From Silene conica (lineage: Eukaryota; Streptophyta; Magnoliopsida; Caryophyllales; Caryophyllaceae): a stretch of DNA of 64,000 nucleotides. The DNA lies in the NCBI GenBank assembly GCA_029255685.2, contig CM055311.2, forward strand, positions 9,421,031 through 9,485,030, read 5' to 3'. A program made the position numbers and the translations under genes. This document shows, piece by piece, positions 1-12,368 of this stretch. Position 1 is the stretch's first letter, and every line of letters begins with the position of its first letter. The notes beneath the pieces are model-generated. The model worked only from the letters and a program-made list of their open reading frames with translations, did not search any database and was not told the origin of the DNA.

Positions 1-82
1 AAAAGGAAGATGTCTTTATTGTCACTAACGCTAAAGGACCCAAGTATGCTTGGGTACCTAAGACCTGTCTTTAAATTACATT

Positions 83-629
83 TTGCAGATAATCGCTAAA
101 GAGAATAACCTATGGTACCTCGACAGTGGATGCTCTCGACACATGACAGGCGACGCCAACCTATTCACTACCTTGGAACCATTCGACGGAGGAAAGGTCA
201 CCTTCGGTGACAACAAAAAGGGAAAGGTAATAGGTGTCGGTAAGATAGGCATCTCAACTTCTCACTCTATTAGCGATGTATATCTGGTAAGTGGTCTTAA
301 ACACAACTTAATTAGTATATCCCAGTTATGCGACAAAGGAAACAAAGTTGTTTTTCATAAAGATGTTTGTCGTATAATTATGGAAGGTACAAGTAAAGTT
401 ATTCTTGAAGGACATAGAAAGAAAAATGTGTATATGATTGATTTAAACGTTGTGCCTACTGACTCTCTCTCATGTATGAAAGTTACGTTAGATGATCCAT
501 GTCTCAGGCATAAGAGATTTGGGTATATTAGTTCTCCTATTCTTAGCAAATTGAAGAGATGGGACTTGGTCGAAGGTCTTCCCAAGATCAAATTTGATCA
601 AGAAAAGATGTGCGACACATGTGCACGAT
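83..629 (+). pseudogene. Copia gag-pol N-terminal part (protease and pre-integrase region)
   Basis: The translation carries the Copia aspartic protease signature (LWYLDSGCSRHMTG, roughly 110-150) and then the gag-pre-integrase region, which ends in a CxxC zinc-binding motif just before 625. This is the front half of the polyprotein whose later parts start at 2323. The solo LTR at 630-2317 separates the two. It is part of the fossil Sirevirus and I infer no function. Confidence 0.8.
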
Positions 630-2317
630 TGATAACACCATATTTTACCGATTTTTACCCATATTTTATCTCTTATTTGGGCGAAATAATAACCCGAGTT
701 AGCTTAATTTACTCATTTTAGTATCAAATAATATATTAGTCGATTAGTTTTAAATAATTTTATTTCATGTTACTTTTTAGTATTCTAGTACTGCTTTCGT
801 ATTTTTATCTTATAGGTACCAAGTTCGAGTAAGGAAACCGGTTCAAGACGAATTAAAAAAGAACGAAACCAAATGTACCCGTTAAAGACTTAAATCGACA
901 ATTTCAATGACTCCTTATTTTCTTTTATTGGGCTGTCACTTGACCGTGCAAAATGTATATGAGCCCATGTATTATAAGGTTGTTACTCCAATATTCGGAT
1001 TTCGAAAAGAAGAAAAGCAACTGGGCCAAGCTTGCCACTAATGCAATCTTGATCACGTGCTGGGCACGGGAGAAAAAGAGCAATGGGGGAGCAGCAACAA
1101 TTTTGGGGAGGAGGAAAGAGATTAGAATAGTTAGGGTTCTTAGTTTTTGTTCCTAAAAATAACCAAAATTCTTCCATTTCGTTATTATTTCTAGTTTAGA
1201 TTTCAGTTTATCATCTCAAATTACAAGTATTGTATAAAGATTCACCATTTTCATCTTAATTAGTATGGTATAATTTTCTTCCCTCTTTCATTTCTTTTTG
1301 CCATTTGTTTACATTTGTTTAATGTTTGAATCTTTAAGTTACCTTATTCATAAATGTTGCTCCTTTATGCTTGTTGTTAGACCTTAGTTTGATTAATTTT
1401 AGCTTAGTTAAAGTTTATATTTCTATCACTTTATTTTACTTAATATCATGTTTAGTGTAGTTGTTAATGGGTCTTGTGTTGAATTAGTAATGATTAGTGA
1501 GTAGTTTTCTCACTAGGGTGCGATGAGACCCCGACATGAATAATTTACCTAATTAGTTTCTTTATGATTGGTTGTTGAGGGGGATTTATCGGGTTTAAAT
1601 AAAAGGTTTTAAATTGGTTGTGTTCTATTTGGGAAAATAGTCGGTTTTGGCCCTTGTCCACCAACGAGAGTTGGTTAGGTCGGGATTTGTCTACCCCTCT
1701 TAGTCCCTTTGTCAACTTGGGTTAAGCCCGAGAGGGAGAACCCGAGTAGGGTGCTTTTGTTTATCGGTTTGAAATTCACCTTCGGGAGAAGGGTTGGGAT
1801 GACCGGGGATTATCGCGGGCTTAAGCCCTTGACCTTGGTGAGAGGCGAGCGGAATGGGCCCATTTTGGCAAGCCTTGAGTCTTGAGTCGGGGGAAGCCGA
1901 GTCATGAGCCCGAGAGGGAGTTGACTTGGTATTACTAGTGTCCTATTTTGAGCCCGGGAGGGAGTTGATAGGCGACCTAGAGGCGTTTCCACCTTATTAG
2001 TCTACCCTTGATAACTAGTTAACGAAACTAAGCGGTGAATTACGAATTGTTGGTGGTTAAATCGTACCCTAGGCCTTTTCTTTATTGCTTAAATCGTTAT
2101 TTCATTACTTGTTCACTTAGTTTCTTATTATTTTAGTTTATTAGCTTAGTACTTATCAACTTAATGATTCGCGTAGCTAACCTATAATCTAAGATAAGAC
2201 TAGTACTCAAACTTAACCTCCTTGTGGATCGACCTCGACTACCCTACTACATTAGTTTAGTAGTTGAGTTTTATAAATTTTGTTTGATGTGGGGGAAGGC
2301 GACAAACCCCGCTATCA
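630..2317 (+). mobile_element. Solo LTR, probably Ty3/Gypsy (Athila/Tat-like), inserted in the Sirevirus
   Basis: The block starts TGATAACACC and ends GCTATCA, so its termini form the short inverted repeat TGATA/TATCA. It is flanked on both sides by the 5-bp direct repeat ACGAT (625-629 and 2318-2322), which is the target-site duplication expected of an LTR element. At 1,688 bp with no internal coding region it is a solo LTR, left after recombination between the two LTRs of a full element. The length and the internal 'cccgagagggag' repeats (1720-1960) suggest Athila/Tat-like Gypsy; this lineage call is tentative. It is younger than the Sirevirus it interrupts. Confidence 0.88.
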
Positions 2318-2322
2318 ACGAT

Positions 2323-5078
2323 GTAAACACGTCAGATCATCCTTCAAACCAAAAAGAATAGTAAGTACTAACCAAGCTCTTGACCTAGTACATATGGATC
2401 TCTGTGGCCCTATGAAGGTAAGAAGCAGAGGCGGTTCCAGGTATGTTTTCGTTCTAGTTGATGATTATTCTAGATTTGTTTGGCCAATCTTTCTTCATTC
2501 TAAAGATGAAACATTTGATGAATTTGTTAGTCTTATGAAACTTGTTCAAAACAAATTAAAAACTAATCTAGTAACTATTCGAACTGACCATGGAACTTTA
2601 TTTGACAACCATGCTTTTATTGAATTCTGTAAATCCAACGGTGTTGGACATAACTTCTCTGCACCTAGAACACCACAACAAAACAGAGTAGTAGAACGCA
2701 TGAACAGAACCCTAGAAGACATGGCTAGAACAATGCTTCTTTGCAGTGGCCTACCTAGAAACTTTTGGGTTGAGGCTATTAGTACAGCTTGCTATATTCA
2801 TAATCGTGCTATGATTAGACGACCTATCCTTAAAAAGACACCCTATGAACTTTTAAGTGGTCGTAAACCTAATATATCTCATCTAAGATGTTTTGGGAGT
2901 AAATGCTTTGTTCATAACAATGGTAAAAATCGCTTAAGCAAATTTGACCCTAGAAGTGATGAGGCAATTTTCATAGGATATTCTGATCATAGTAAAGCCT
3001 ATAAAGTTTTTAACAAACATACCTTATGCATAGAAGAAAGCATACATGTTATCTTTGATGAGAATAATGCCTTCGACAAGCCTTTACAAGACGAAGAGGA
3101 AAACCTAGACGAACCTGACTTTCGTTTGTCAAGGGAAGATCCTCCTGAAATAGAAAATAATGATGAAGGCGAAATTCAAGGAAACAATGATGAACTTGAC
3201 TTGGAAGGAAATGGTGCGAGAGATGAAACTACAGTTGATGATACTGTAGATAACTCTCAAACCAATGACTTAGAACCCAGAGTTGTAGCTAATGAAGCTA
3301 CAAATTTAAATCAAAACCAAAGGGAAGAGGTCTTAGTTATACCTGACTCTCCTACAAACCCTGGTTTGGATTCAGGGGGAACAAGTCAAAATTCCGAGTC
3401 AAGCAATGACAATGAAAACAATCAATCAAGAAACTGGAGATATAAAGGCTCTCACCCTCTGGATAACATCATAGGAAGCCTTATAAAAGGAGTTCAAACT
3501 CGAAGAAGCTTAAACAACTTCTATTCTTTCTACTCATTTCTCTCCACAATTGAACCTAAAAATATAAAAGAAGCTCTTGCAGAACCAGACTGGATAGTCG
3601 TCATGCAAGAAGAACTACAACAATTCGAGAGGAATAAAGTATGGCATCTCGTTCCTCGTCCAAAAGATAGATCAGTAATTGGAACGAGATGGGTATTCAG
3701 AAATAAATTAGATGACTCTGGAGTCATCGTACGTAATAAGGCAAGATTAGTCATTCAAGGATACAATCAACAGGAAGGGATCGATTATGACGAAACCTTC
3801 GCTCCTGTTGCTCGCCTTGAAGCGATTCGCTTGCTCATAGCATTCGTTGCACATAAAGGAATGAAATTGTTTCAAATGGATGTTAAGACTGCATTCCTTA
3901 ACGGATATTTTCAAGAGGAAGTCTATGTCGAACAACCTCCTGGATTTCCTGACAGTAGACTCAAGGATCATGTGTACAGATTGGACAAAGCTCTCTACGG
4001 GCTGAAACAAGCCCCTCGAGCATGGTACGACAGACTATCAAAGTTTTTGTTGGAAAGCGGATTCAAGAGAGGATCAGTAGATAAGACACTATTTCTGAAA
4101 AGTGAAAATTCCGATCTACTAGTTGTCCAGATCTACGTTAACGATATTATCTTTGGCTCAACCAACAAAAAGTTGTGCCAATATTTTTCAGAGTTGATGA
4201 CATCCGAGTTCGAGATGAACATGATGGGAGAATTAAAATTCTTCCTTGGTCTACAAATTCAACAAACGAACGAGGGGATCAAAGTCCATCAACAAAAATA
4301 CGTCAAAGAGTTAATAAAGAAATTCGGAATGGAATCCTCTCATCCTATGCCTACTCCAATGGTAACAGATAAGAAGTTCACCAAAGACGAGGATGGTAAT
4401 TCAGTAGATGAAACTACTTATAGAGGTATGATCGGCTCACTTCTTTATTTTACTACAAGTCGTCCAGATATAATGTTTAGTGTCTGCGTTTGTGCTCAGT
4501 TCCAATCTGCACCAAAAGAATCGCATATGATTGCGGTTAAGAGAATCCTAAGATACCTAATCGGAACATCAAAATTATATCTATGGTATCCTATGGACTG
4601 TAATTTCAACCTATTAGGATATTCAGATGCGGATTATGTAGGTTGTTCTTTAGATAGAAAAAGTACTTCTGGACTTGCGACCTTCGTCGGACCATGTATT
4701 ATATCATGGGCATCCAAGAAACAAAATTCTGTCGCCTTGTCAACCGCAGAAGCGGAATATATTGCAGCCGCACTGGTATGTTCTCAACTACTATGGTTAA
4801 AACGGCAATTACTTGATTATGGTATTGACGTAGGATGTGTGCCTATATTATGTGACAATACGAGTGCTATTATAATATCTAAAAACCCGGCTCAGCACTC
4901 GAGAACAAAACACATGGAGATTAGACATCACTTCTTACGTGACCATGTAGAAAAGAAAAACATTAAGTTGGAATTTTGTAGTACGGAAAAACAATGGGCA
5001 GATATTTTTACTAAACCTTTAGCTAGGGAACAATTTGAGACTTTACGATTGGAAATTGGTTTAATCGGTGGCACCTAA
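2323..5078 (+). CDS. Copia pol: integrase, reverse transcriptase, RNase H
   Basis: A single long frame encodes, in order, the integrase core ([14 protein letters not shown] onward, with TDHG and the [10 protein letters not shown] segment, about 2390-2720), an acidic linker (about 3070-3470), the Copia reverse transcriptase (starting near [12 protein letters not shown], with [11 protein letters not shown] and [12 protein letters not shown], about 3580-4350) and RNase H ([32 protein letters not shown], about 4620-5000). It ends with the usual Copia tail, DIFTKPL. The protein would copy the element's RNA into DNA and integrate it. Here it is part of an interrupted fossil element. Similar frames are common in plant genomes. 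Confidence 0.88.
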
Positions 5079-5659
5079 TCGATCTTAAGAGCTGAAAATA
5101 ACCCAATGATTGACTATGAAAAGACTGAATTATATGACTGTGTCCGTATATTCCGCTGCATGCCTATGTGTGTTATTTTTTATTAAATGCTCGAATCTTG
5201 ATTATATCTTGCTACATATTATACGAACGTACACAACCAATTTCTCAGGTCAAAATAATATTCACATATTAATAATTTATGCTCACAAATATTATACTAA
5301 TATTATATATATCTATAAGTATAGTTACGTATCTCACATACGTAACTTATAATAAAACCGTACTAAACTTACCAAATTTACGTAACAAGAAAATCGTAAC
5401 AACTAAACTAATTACCCCCACCTTTATTACCTACCCCACGTGTAACCTCCCTCTACTCTTTATCACTCAAAAACTTACCTTACCTATTCCCACACTTTAC
5501 CTCTTCCCATAACCGTCGCCTACTCCATCACTCTAACTTTACCCTCACATTAAATCACCTCACCATAACTTTACCTCCATAAAAATCTTGAGATAAAAAA
5601 AAAAAAATTCACCATAAACCCACCTATAACTCTCATTCAACAAACTAAAAGAAAAGAGG

Positions 5660-7355
5660 AAAATGTCTCCCATATCCGCTCGCCGATCATCTCGCCACAA
5701 AATTCCATCACCGATCCCAACACCTTCGCACCACCATCCCCGGAACCAATCACTGTTAGCATTCCTAAGACTGAGTCTAGCAAACGTCGAAAATTAGAAA
5801 AAGGGAAAACAATTATGGAAGACGAGTTCCCGGATCAAGATCCTCGACCCCTGTTTCAAGACATCTCAGGAGAGGCAACTAAGGACGGTCTTGAGAAATT
5901 ACGGATGACGAAACAGGAAGGTGTGTTGGTTGAACGACTCTTACCTTACTAAGTGCATGCAGGTAGATTATATCCGACCTCTTGGGTCGACGGACTTCCG
6001 TCTCTAAAATTCTTTAAAGACTTCTTGTTATTTCAAGACTGGGTTTATATTAGTAACTTTTCGGGTCATGTCTTTCCTATTGACCTTGTTCAATTTTATG
6101 CTTCTGTAAAAATGGTTTCGGCTGGGGTTAAGGCGGTGTGAATGGGAGAGATGTGGAAATCTCTGAAGAGGATGTTTGTCGTGTCTTTCGGTTGAAGAAC
6201 GACGGCCTCACTCTTGGCCCGAGCAAAGAATGGTCCAATGTTACCAAAGTCAAAAAGATGACAATTAAAAAATACTTTGATGATGAGGCCACCGAAGTCA
6301 GTCCCCTGCTCACTAGTTCTTTTAATCCAAAATTAAAATTCTTTGTCAATTTCCTATGGAATTCGGTTTTGCCACGACGGGGTGGTCGTGACAAACTCAG
6401 TTGTTGTGAAGCCATTGTTTTGTATAATTGGTTGACGGGTGTTAAGGTGAATTTAGCACCTCTGGTTCTTGCTAAAGTCGGTCAGATTTCGAGAATTTTG
6501 GTTAAGGAACGATTCAGTACGACTCTTGATATACCCTATGGCATGTGGGTTTCGGAGTTGTTACTTGATGCCGGAGTTGTTGATATTGGAAGCTATGGTG
6601 TCATTCCTAAGGATAGGATGAATGATAGGCTTATGAAGCTAATGGGTATTTTTGGAAAGGATGCTGCTTTGTTATTCGGTCGAGAGAGTGAGGAAGTTAA
6701 GGGGAACGGAAGTCTCGGTGTTCTTGAAGGAAAGGTCGATAAGTTGTGTTCGGTTGTGGCTGGGTTGAAGGACACGAAGTCCGAGAATGGTAAAGGGTCG
6801 GGGACGAATGTGGATATACGGGAATGGATGGAGAAGATCAATGGAAGCCTTGTTAATCTTACCCGAGAATTGAAGTTTGTGAAGGAAGAGATCATCGGGG
6901 TGAGTGACCGTCATCACTTTTTGACGACTCAAGGGGGTGCGTTGGTTCAAGATAGTCGTGGGTTACGAGAAGACGGGGCTAAATGTTTGGAGGCGGTGAA
7001 GGCTCTTAGCCTTAAGGTCTTAAATTTTGAGCGTGCCATTGATGCCCAAGGACGCAATGTTGCGAGTTGTCTTGATCGCCTCGATAGCCCAATTTTCAGT
7101 CACTGCTTCATTCTATTACTAATTTTCGTTTTGCAGATTTGGGCTCGGTTTGTGGATCGCGTACGTTTGGGCCGTGTGGTGGTGTCCGGCCTCGATAGCC
7201 CAACTCCTTACCTTTGCCTTCAATTCCCTTTCCTTAACAAACACTTTAGCCTTGTTATCTTTTATGTTTGTGGCCCAATTTTCCCCTATCCTAATTCGGC
7301 CCAGGTGGCTTGTACTAGAACTCTACTCTTTACTCTACTACTTTCGGCCCATTAG
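5660..7355 (+). pseudogene. Third ORF region of the Sirevirus (env-like position)
   Basis: Between pol and the 3' LTR lies coding-like sequence whose longest open part is 6138-7355. The protein is hydrophilic with many charged residues and resembles the poorly characterised 'putative plant transposon protein' type that I associate with extra ORFs of plant LTR elements. Sireviruses are known to carry an extra gene here, often called env-like from its position. I see no clear signal peptide or fusion-protein features, so I do not call it an envelope protein. The region is broken in a few places. The minus-strand frames at 6128-6950 look like shadows of it. Confidence 0.55.
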
Positions 7356-7810
7356 ACAATATTTTGCTACTTTCAGCCCAAGTGGCTTCTACTCTTAATT
7401 CGGCCCATTCGGCTCTATTTTGTACATTCGGCCCATAGGCTTCTTAGTACTTGGTTGCGTGTCGTATTCCCGTTCGTATCTCATGTTTGCTTGATTTTAA
7501 TTAAGTTTGTGTGTTTAATTTAGAATTGCATGCTTAGGTTTGTTTCGTATTATATCATTCTAGTCGTTTTATGTCTTTGTTTCCGTCTTTTCAATGATGT
7601 CAAGAGGGGGAAAAGAATGCGACCTAGATTACGAATTTGCCTAAGATTGCTCCTTGTCGTAACGTATTGTCTCTCATAGTTCCTTAAGTAATTGATTTAG
7701 TTTAAAAATAGAAACCCTAGTTAATCTATATTATGAAGGACCAATATTATGTTGAGGGGGAACGTTACTACGTTACACTTAGACACGATTCTAGGTAAAA
7801 GACTTGTCAT
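7356..7810 (+). other. Untranslated region of the Sirevirus before the 3' LTR
   Basis: No coding sequence is seen. The repeated 'cggcccatt/cggccca' words at about 7270-7440 continue from the end of the third ORF region. The stretch leads into the polypurine tract and fits the long 3' untranslated region of Sireviruses. Confidence 0.5.
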
Positions 7811-7828
7811 CATTAAAAAGGGGGAATT
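7811..7828 (+). other. Polypurine tract of the Sirevirus
   Basis: A purine-rich run, centred on AAAAAGGGGGAA, lies directly before the TGTTGAG start of the LTR. This is the standard site for priming plus-strand DNA synthesis in LTR elements and fixes the LTR start at 7829. Confidence 0.75.
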
Positions 7829-9435
7829 TGTTGAGTAATATATTCTATATTAGTAATATATTGTTTTATGTTTTAATAATGACAAGTCTAAATAATTATG
7901 TCTTATATGCATATGCGTGTAATCGTGCGTTTAAGTGTACAGTTTATTATAGAGCGAAGATCGTAGTTTAATAAAGTATAGATTCAATCGAAGATTAAAG
8001 AAAGATCAAGCTCATGTCTAATGTCAAGTCTTTTTGAAGATTTACAAGACAAAAAGTTTTTATTGCAATATCAAAAGTTCTTAAGTTATAGGTTTTACCT
8101 ATAACTATCGAAGAAATGAGATTTGCGTGAAGTAAATCAAAGCGTAAAGATTTATGCGTGCTATTAATATATTATTATATATTAATTTAGTAATCTTAAA
8201 AACGGTTTTAAAATAGAAATATTCTTTAGTTAAACAAGAATTAAATATTTATCTTATGGGGTAAATATTAATTATAATATGCTAAGGATTTTATTTTAGT
8301 CGTTATTGTCAAAATCTAAACTCCTAGGGAAACGTACTTCGAGAAGTATGTCTCGAAAAACGCATCCTATGAAACGTGCGTTGGGACGTGCATGGGAAAG
8401 CGTGTTGGGGAACCATGCCCTCACGATTTCTTACACGACATCTAATACGTTTCATATTGTTTTTATGGTTAATTAAATAAATAATGTATGTTTATTTAAT
8501 TTACCTAAAGATTAACTAGGATTTGATTAAGGATATAATTTATTATATCTTGACAAGAATTAGGAATTGACTTTAATTAGGATACTATATTTTATGATAT
8601 AAGGTTTACTAAATCAAATAGGTTTTTGGAAATATTATCTTCTATCTTAAATTAATATTATCTTACTAGAGTCCTTTCCTAAATCAAATAAGATTAAGTT
8701 TTAAATATTACCTAGAATATGTATTCTAGATAAAGTAATATTCCTAAACTATCTAGGATTAAACCTAGATCTAAATTAGTATATATATGCTCTTAATGTC
8801 ACACGCCAAAACCAACGAAATACACACGCCTCACGCAAATCAAGAACGAACGAACGTGATCTCTCATACGTCTCGTTTTCCGTGCCAATCATTGTCAAAT
8901 CTCGTAATCAAGACTACAAGCTTTGAAGAAAGTTCTTACACGTTCAAAGATCTTTAAGTACAAGAAATTGTTGAAGACTTTATCTAAATTGCTTAAGATA
9001 AAATTCGAGTATTTAGCGGTACTCATTGTAAGCAAGTATTTCACGGTACTTGTAGCTATTTTACGGTATCTAGATTGAGTTACAACTAACATCAAAGTTG
9101 TACGAGTTGGGTTGATAAAATTGTAATCCGGAGAAGGTACTAATTTTATTAATCGAGAATAGTGGACGTAGGTTTCGATTTGTGAAACTGAACCACTTCA
9201 AAAGATCGTGTCTCCTTTACTTTATCGTTCTTACTCATTACTTGCTATTACTTCGTCTCAACAACCAACATCGAAGAAGAATCGAAAAAGTTGACATACT
9301 CAATTCAACCCCCCCCCCCCCCTTCTTGAGTATATCTAGGTCAATAGACTCTTCATTTTTTTCATTATCAAAATTATTGTTTCATTTCATTGACAAAAGG
9401 ATAACTGTAGTGGAAATAGAGCAATAGACCTAACA
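7829..9435 (+). mobile_element. 3' LTR of the Sirevirus
   Basis: It begins TGTTGAG right after the polypurine tract and ends CCTAACA at 9435, giving the TG...CA termini and a short inverted repeat (TGTTG/CTAACA). The run of 14 C residues near 9310 followed by 'ttcttgag' resembles the end of other plant Copia LTRs I know. The length is 1,607 bp. A TATATATA stretch near 8780 is the likely promoter TATA region. The partner LTR is not in the window, so neither divergence nor a target-site duplication can be checked. Confidence 0.75.
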
Positions 9436-10353
9436 TTTGTGATTTCGCAAGTCATTCACGGCAACCAATTAATTATATCAAATAAATTTGAATCCGACAA
9501 ATAACACAATCCCTAATACAATAAGAATTCTACACTCAATTAGTTTATGTCAAATTGAAAGGTGTACATTAATTAATGTGAATTAAGCAGAAGCATTTTG
9601 AAGATCTGAATTTCGATAATATACTTTCATGGTGTCAAATAAGAGAAAGAAAAAACTTCAAAGCAGAATACAAAACGAATAAATGGAGGAGTCAAGTACC
9701 CGGTTAATATACTGTTCTCACTTCTCACAGTCTCACAAAAATACACTATTATCATTTGATCTTAACATATTTTCAAAAAATGTATACAATTAAATGAACG
9801 GAATATAATGAAAGAGTATAAAAATTAAAATATACAGTAATGAAATATTGAAATAGATAAGAAAGGAGGAAAGAGCCTTACATATTTAACACTGCAATTC
9901 GAAATTTGAGTGTAGAAGACGAGGATGAGCGAGGACTGGAACTGAGAGGAGCGGCGAGAGTGCGAGTGTGCGACTACGACTGAATAGAAGGAGCGGCAGC
10001 TGGCGTATGATGATTTTCTAGGGTTTTTGTTTGAAGAAGAAGAAGAGACTAGAAGAAGAATAGAAGGAAGTAATAAGGAACGGAGGAAAGAAGTGATTTA
10101 TGTTAATTAACCTAGCCCAGTAACCCACTATCTAAAGCCCAGGAAAAAATCCATAAATCCACTTAATCGGTCCAATCGGGTTGGACCGGAAAATTCCGGG
10201 TCTGACCCGGACCGGCCCTAAAACCGGAATGAGGGAAAACGTTGGACCTAAGACCGGACCTGAATTTCCCGGTTCCGGTTCCGGTTCCGGTCTGCCCAAA
10301 CAGGTCCGGTCCGGTCCAAAATTCCGGTCTGGCCCATATTTTGCACAGCCCTA
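9436..10353 (-). mobile_element. One end of a hAT-type DNA transposon (terminal repeat, GC-rich subterminal repeats, leader)
   Basis: Read on the minus strand from 10353, the sequence starts TAGGGCTGTGCAAAATATGG, a hAT-style terminus. Dense CCGGTCCGG/CCGGTTCCGG words follow (10160-10330), then an AAACCCTAG-containing, CT-rich leader (about 10090-9900) such as precedes plant transposase genes. No transposase coding is seen. The segment stops at the Sirevirus LTR (9435), so the rest of the element probably lies beyond that insertion, outside the window. The hAT call rests on the end motif and the composition of the subterminal repeats. Confidence 0.5.
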
Positions 10354-10431
10354 TCTGTAAGTGCGTAATTGATCTTCTACCAACTCCATTAAAAGGTTAA
10401 AGACTTCGCTCCACCTCAAATGACGGTTTTA

Positions 10432-10700
10432 CACTAGTACAAAAATGTGATTTGACAACGGTAAAAAAACACATATGGCAACGGTTCCACGACCGGTGTA
10501 AATTGGGGCGTTGCGGTAAATAATCACCTACGGCAACGGTTATTGACCGTTGTCAAATGTTATTTTTGGCAACGGTTGCTAGTAGGAACCGTTGCCAAAA
10601 GGTGATTTTTGGCAACGGTTGTTGTTAGTATTCGTTGCCTTACGTATATAAAAGGCAACGGTTCATTTTTAACAACCGTTGTCGTTGCTCAATTAAAATT
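10432..10700 (+). mobile_element. Left terminus of a CACTA (En/Spm) transposon
   Basis: The terminal sequence CACTAGTACAAAAATG starts at 10432 and is followed by many direct and inverted copies of GGCAACGGT/ACCGTTGCC (10455-10690). CACTA termini followed by short subterminal repeats are diagnostic of the family; the repeats are where its transposase-associated protein binds. The three bases before it are TTA, a possible 3-bp target duplication. I found no matching right terminus (…GTACTAGTG), so the element is one-ended, or its other end was lost or moved by later insertions. Confidence 0.72.
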
Positions 10701-12036
10701 TTTTAAAAAAATATATTCCAATAATATATTTTTGGGTAAATATAAATTTTTTTATTAAGATAATTATTAATTACAAAACCACTATATATACCCTTCCATT
10801 CTCAAAACAATGTACATGATTCTACAGGAATTTCAAATAAGTCTAGCCATTAAGCAACTTGAATATTGCAGATTCTAAAGGGACTTGAAATTTACGGATC
10901 CTTTTTATTCGTAGTAATGGAGCTGGGCTGCAAACCCAGAACATCTTGGCAAAACTGCAACACCATTGATCAGTCAGGAAACTGATAAAACTGCAGTTGT
11001 CGGACTGCACATCAAAACTCTGCACCTCGATACCCAATTGCACATAGTTTCAAAACTAGAGTGCTGTAACACAATCTGAGAGCAGCAACATTACAACACA
11101 TACAGACGCCGCCATACAGTGCAGTAACATCAGCAAAGCAGCCTGGCTGATATGAGTTGTCCATAGGTACAGGGAATCGCTAAACGAGAATTCTCGGCGA
11201 AATATAGTATCATCAGCATTCGAATGGCAAATAGATAATCACCTCCTCCAAGTGTCTCTAACTCTCTGTTATCCAATATCAAAAGGCAAATTCATATACT
11301 CTTAAATGAAAGCAACTGAACCAACACTCAACAACAACAAAAGAGATTTGATACTAGAATGATGTGGAACTGACTGAGATTAGTTATTAATTAGGTCATT
11401 GTATACACTGGGTGTTAGGTAAAGTTCACAAGACACTAAACATGTACACACCGAATCTCCGATGCCAAACATCGTTTCTTCTTTTGAATCATGTGGGGAT
11501 CAAGTCACTTCCACACAAAAGAGCCGAATTTGATCATTTTAGCTGACCTAATTTCTTCCGACCGAATGTTTTAATATCGCATATTGACCATTGTATATAT
11601 AAAATAACTACATAACAAAAAATAAAACCGAAATTAACCTAAATTCGAATTCTTGCAAGCCTGAAATAACGGTTCATTACTCAACCTGATTGATTAGTTT
11701 GGCAAACCTAAATGAAACCGTGAAAATGACAAAATGGGAGAGTATCAATAAATTATAGGGCAGAAAAGAGAGGGAATGGAATAGCAAGTTGCATAATTGA
11801 GAAAGGAGTGTGAAGAGTGAAATGGGGAGACCATCCTATTGTTGGATGAGACAAATAACCCTGCCACTTTTGGGTTTCTTTCCTTCCTTTGTTTTTTCTC
11901 CATCTTTAGCCGACTTCGACTGCCCTGCCTTTAGGGCTCTACCCGTCTCCTGACAAATTGTACCAAAATATATACGGAGTATATCTGTATATGGGCAATG
12001 CATGACCGGAATTCAAAATCGACCAATACTAAAAAA
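10701..12036. other. Unidentified, partly gene-like sequence between the CACTA end and the Helitron
   Basis: This stretch is less AT-rich than its surroundings and has open minus-strand pieces at 10843-11043 (66 codons) and around 11180-11260. A purine-rich, coding-like stretch lies at about 11830-11950. I recognise no domain. It could be a captured host gene fragment inside the CACTA element or an old untranslated region. Nothing joins the pieces into a convincing gene. Confidence 0.3.
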
Positions 12037-12066
12037 CTAGTGTAACACCCGTGAAAAATCACGGGG
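12037..12066 (-). terminator. Helitron 3' end hairpin and CTAG terminus
   Basis: The stem is 12048-12054 pairing with 12059-12065, with a 4-nt loop, followed about 7 nt later by CTAG at 12040-12037. In Helitrons this hairpin signals the end of rolling-circle transfer. The same stem sequence recurs at 49207-49223 in another Helitron end in this window. Confidence 0.9.
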
Positions 12067-12368
12067 TTGTGTACACTTATTTTTAAAGACGTCTTCGGTA
12101 AATTTATTTGAATATATAGCAATTTTGTTTATTCGGACGAATTATTTTTTAACGGGATGTTTGAATTTCAGATATATTAGGTGAAAAGATGAATTTTCTG
12201 GTGCACTAATCTTCGAATAGCTATTAGTAATGATGATAATATTTGAATTACTTACGATAAAATTAATAAATAAGGTATATAAGAAAAAACAATAGACGAC
12301 TATAACAATATTAAATAACAAATATAAATTAAATGGATGTATTAAAATTAGATAACCCAACACGACAA

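Larger units (their letters stand above)
1..9435 (+). mobile_element. Copia LTR retrotransposon, Sirevirus (SIRE/Maximus) type, 5' part outside the window
   Basis: The order of parts is gag end and protease region (83-629), a foreign solo LTR (630-2317), integrase, reverse transcriptase and RNase H (2323-5078), an extra third ORF region (about 5660-7355), a long untranslated stretch, a polypurine tract (7811-7828) and the 3' LTR (7829-9435). Integrase before reverse transcriptase is the Copia order. A third gene after pol is known from Sireviruses. The 5' LTR, primer-binding site and most of gag would lie to the left of position 1. The element is a fossil. It is clearly interrupted by the solo LTR insertion and by a few other breaks in the gag and third-ORF parts, while pol is long and open. 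Age cannot be estimated because only one LTR is present. Confidence 0.85.

Noticed and set aside
3530-4010. Minus-strand frames inside Copia pol
   Set aside because: They lie opposite conserved reverse transcriptase coding and match nothing.
6128-6950. Minus-strand open frames opposite the Sirevirus third ORF
   Set aside because: They overlap the better supported plus-strand coding region, have no domain of their own and read as complementary shadows.
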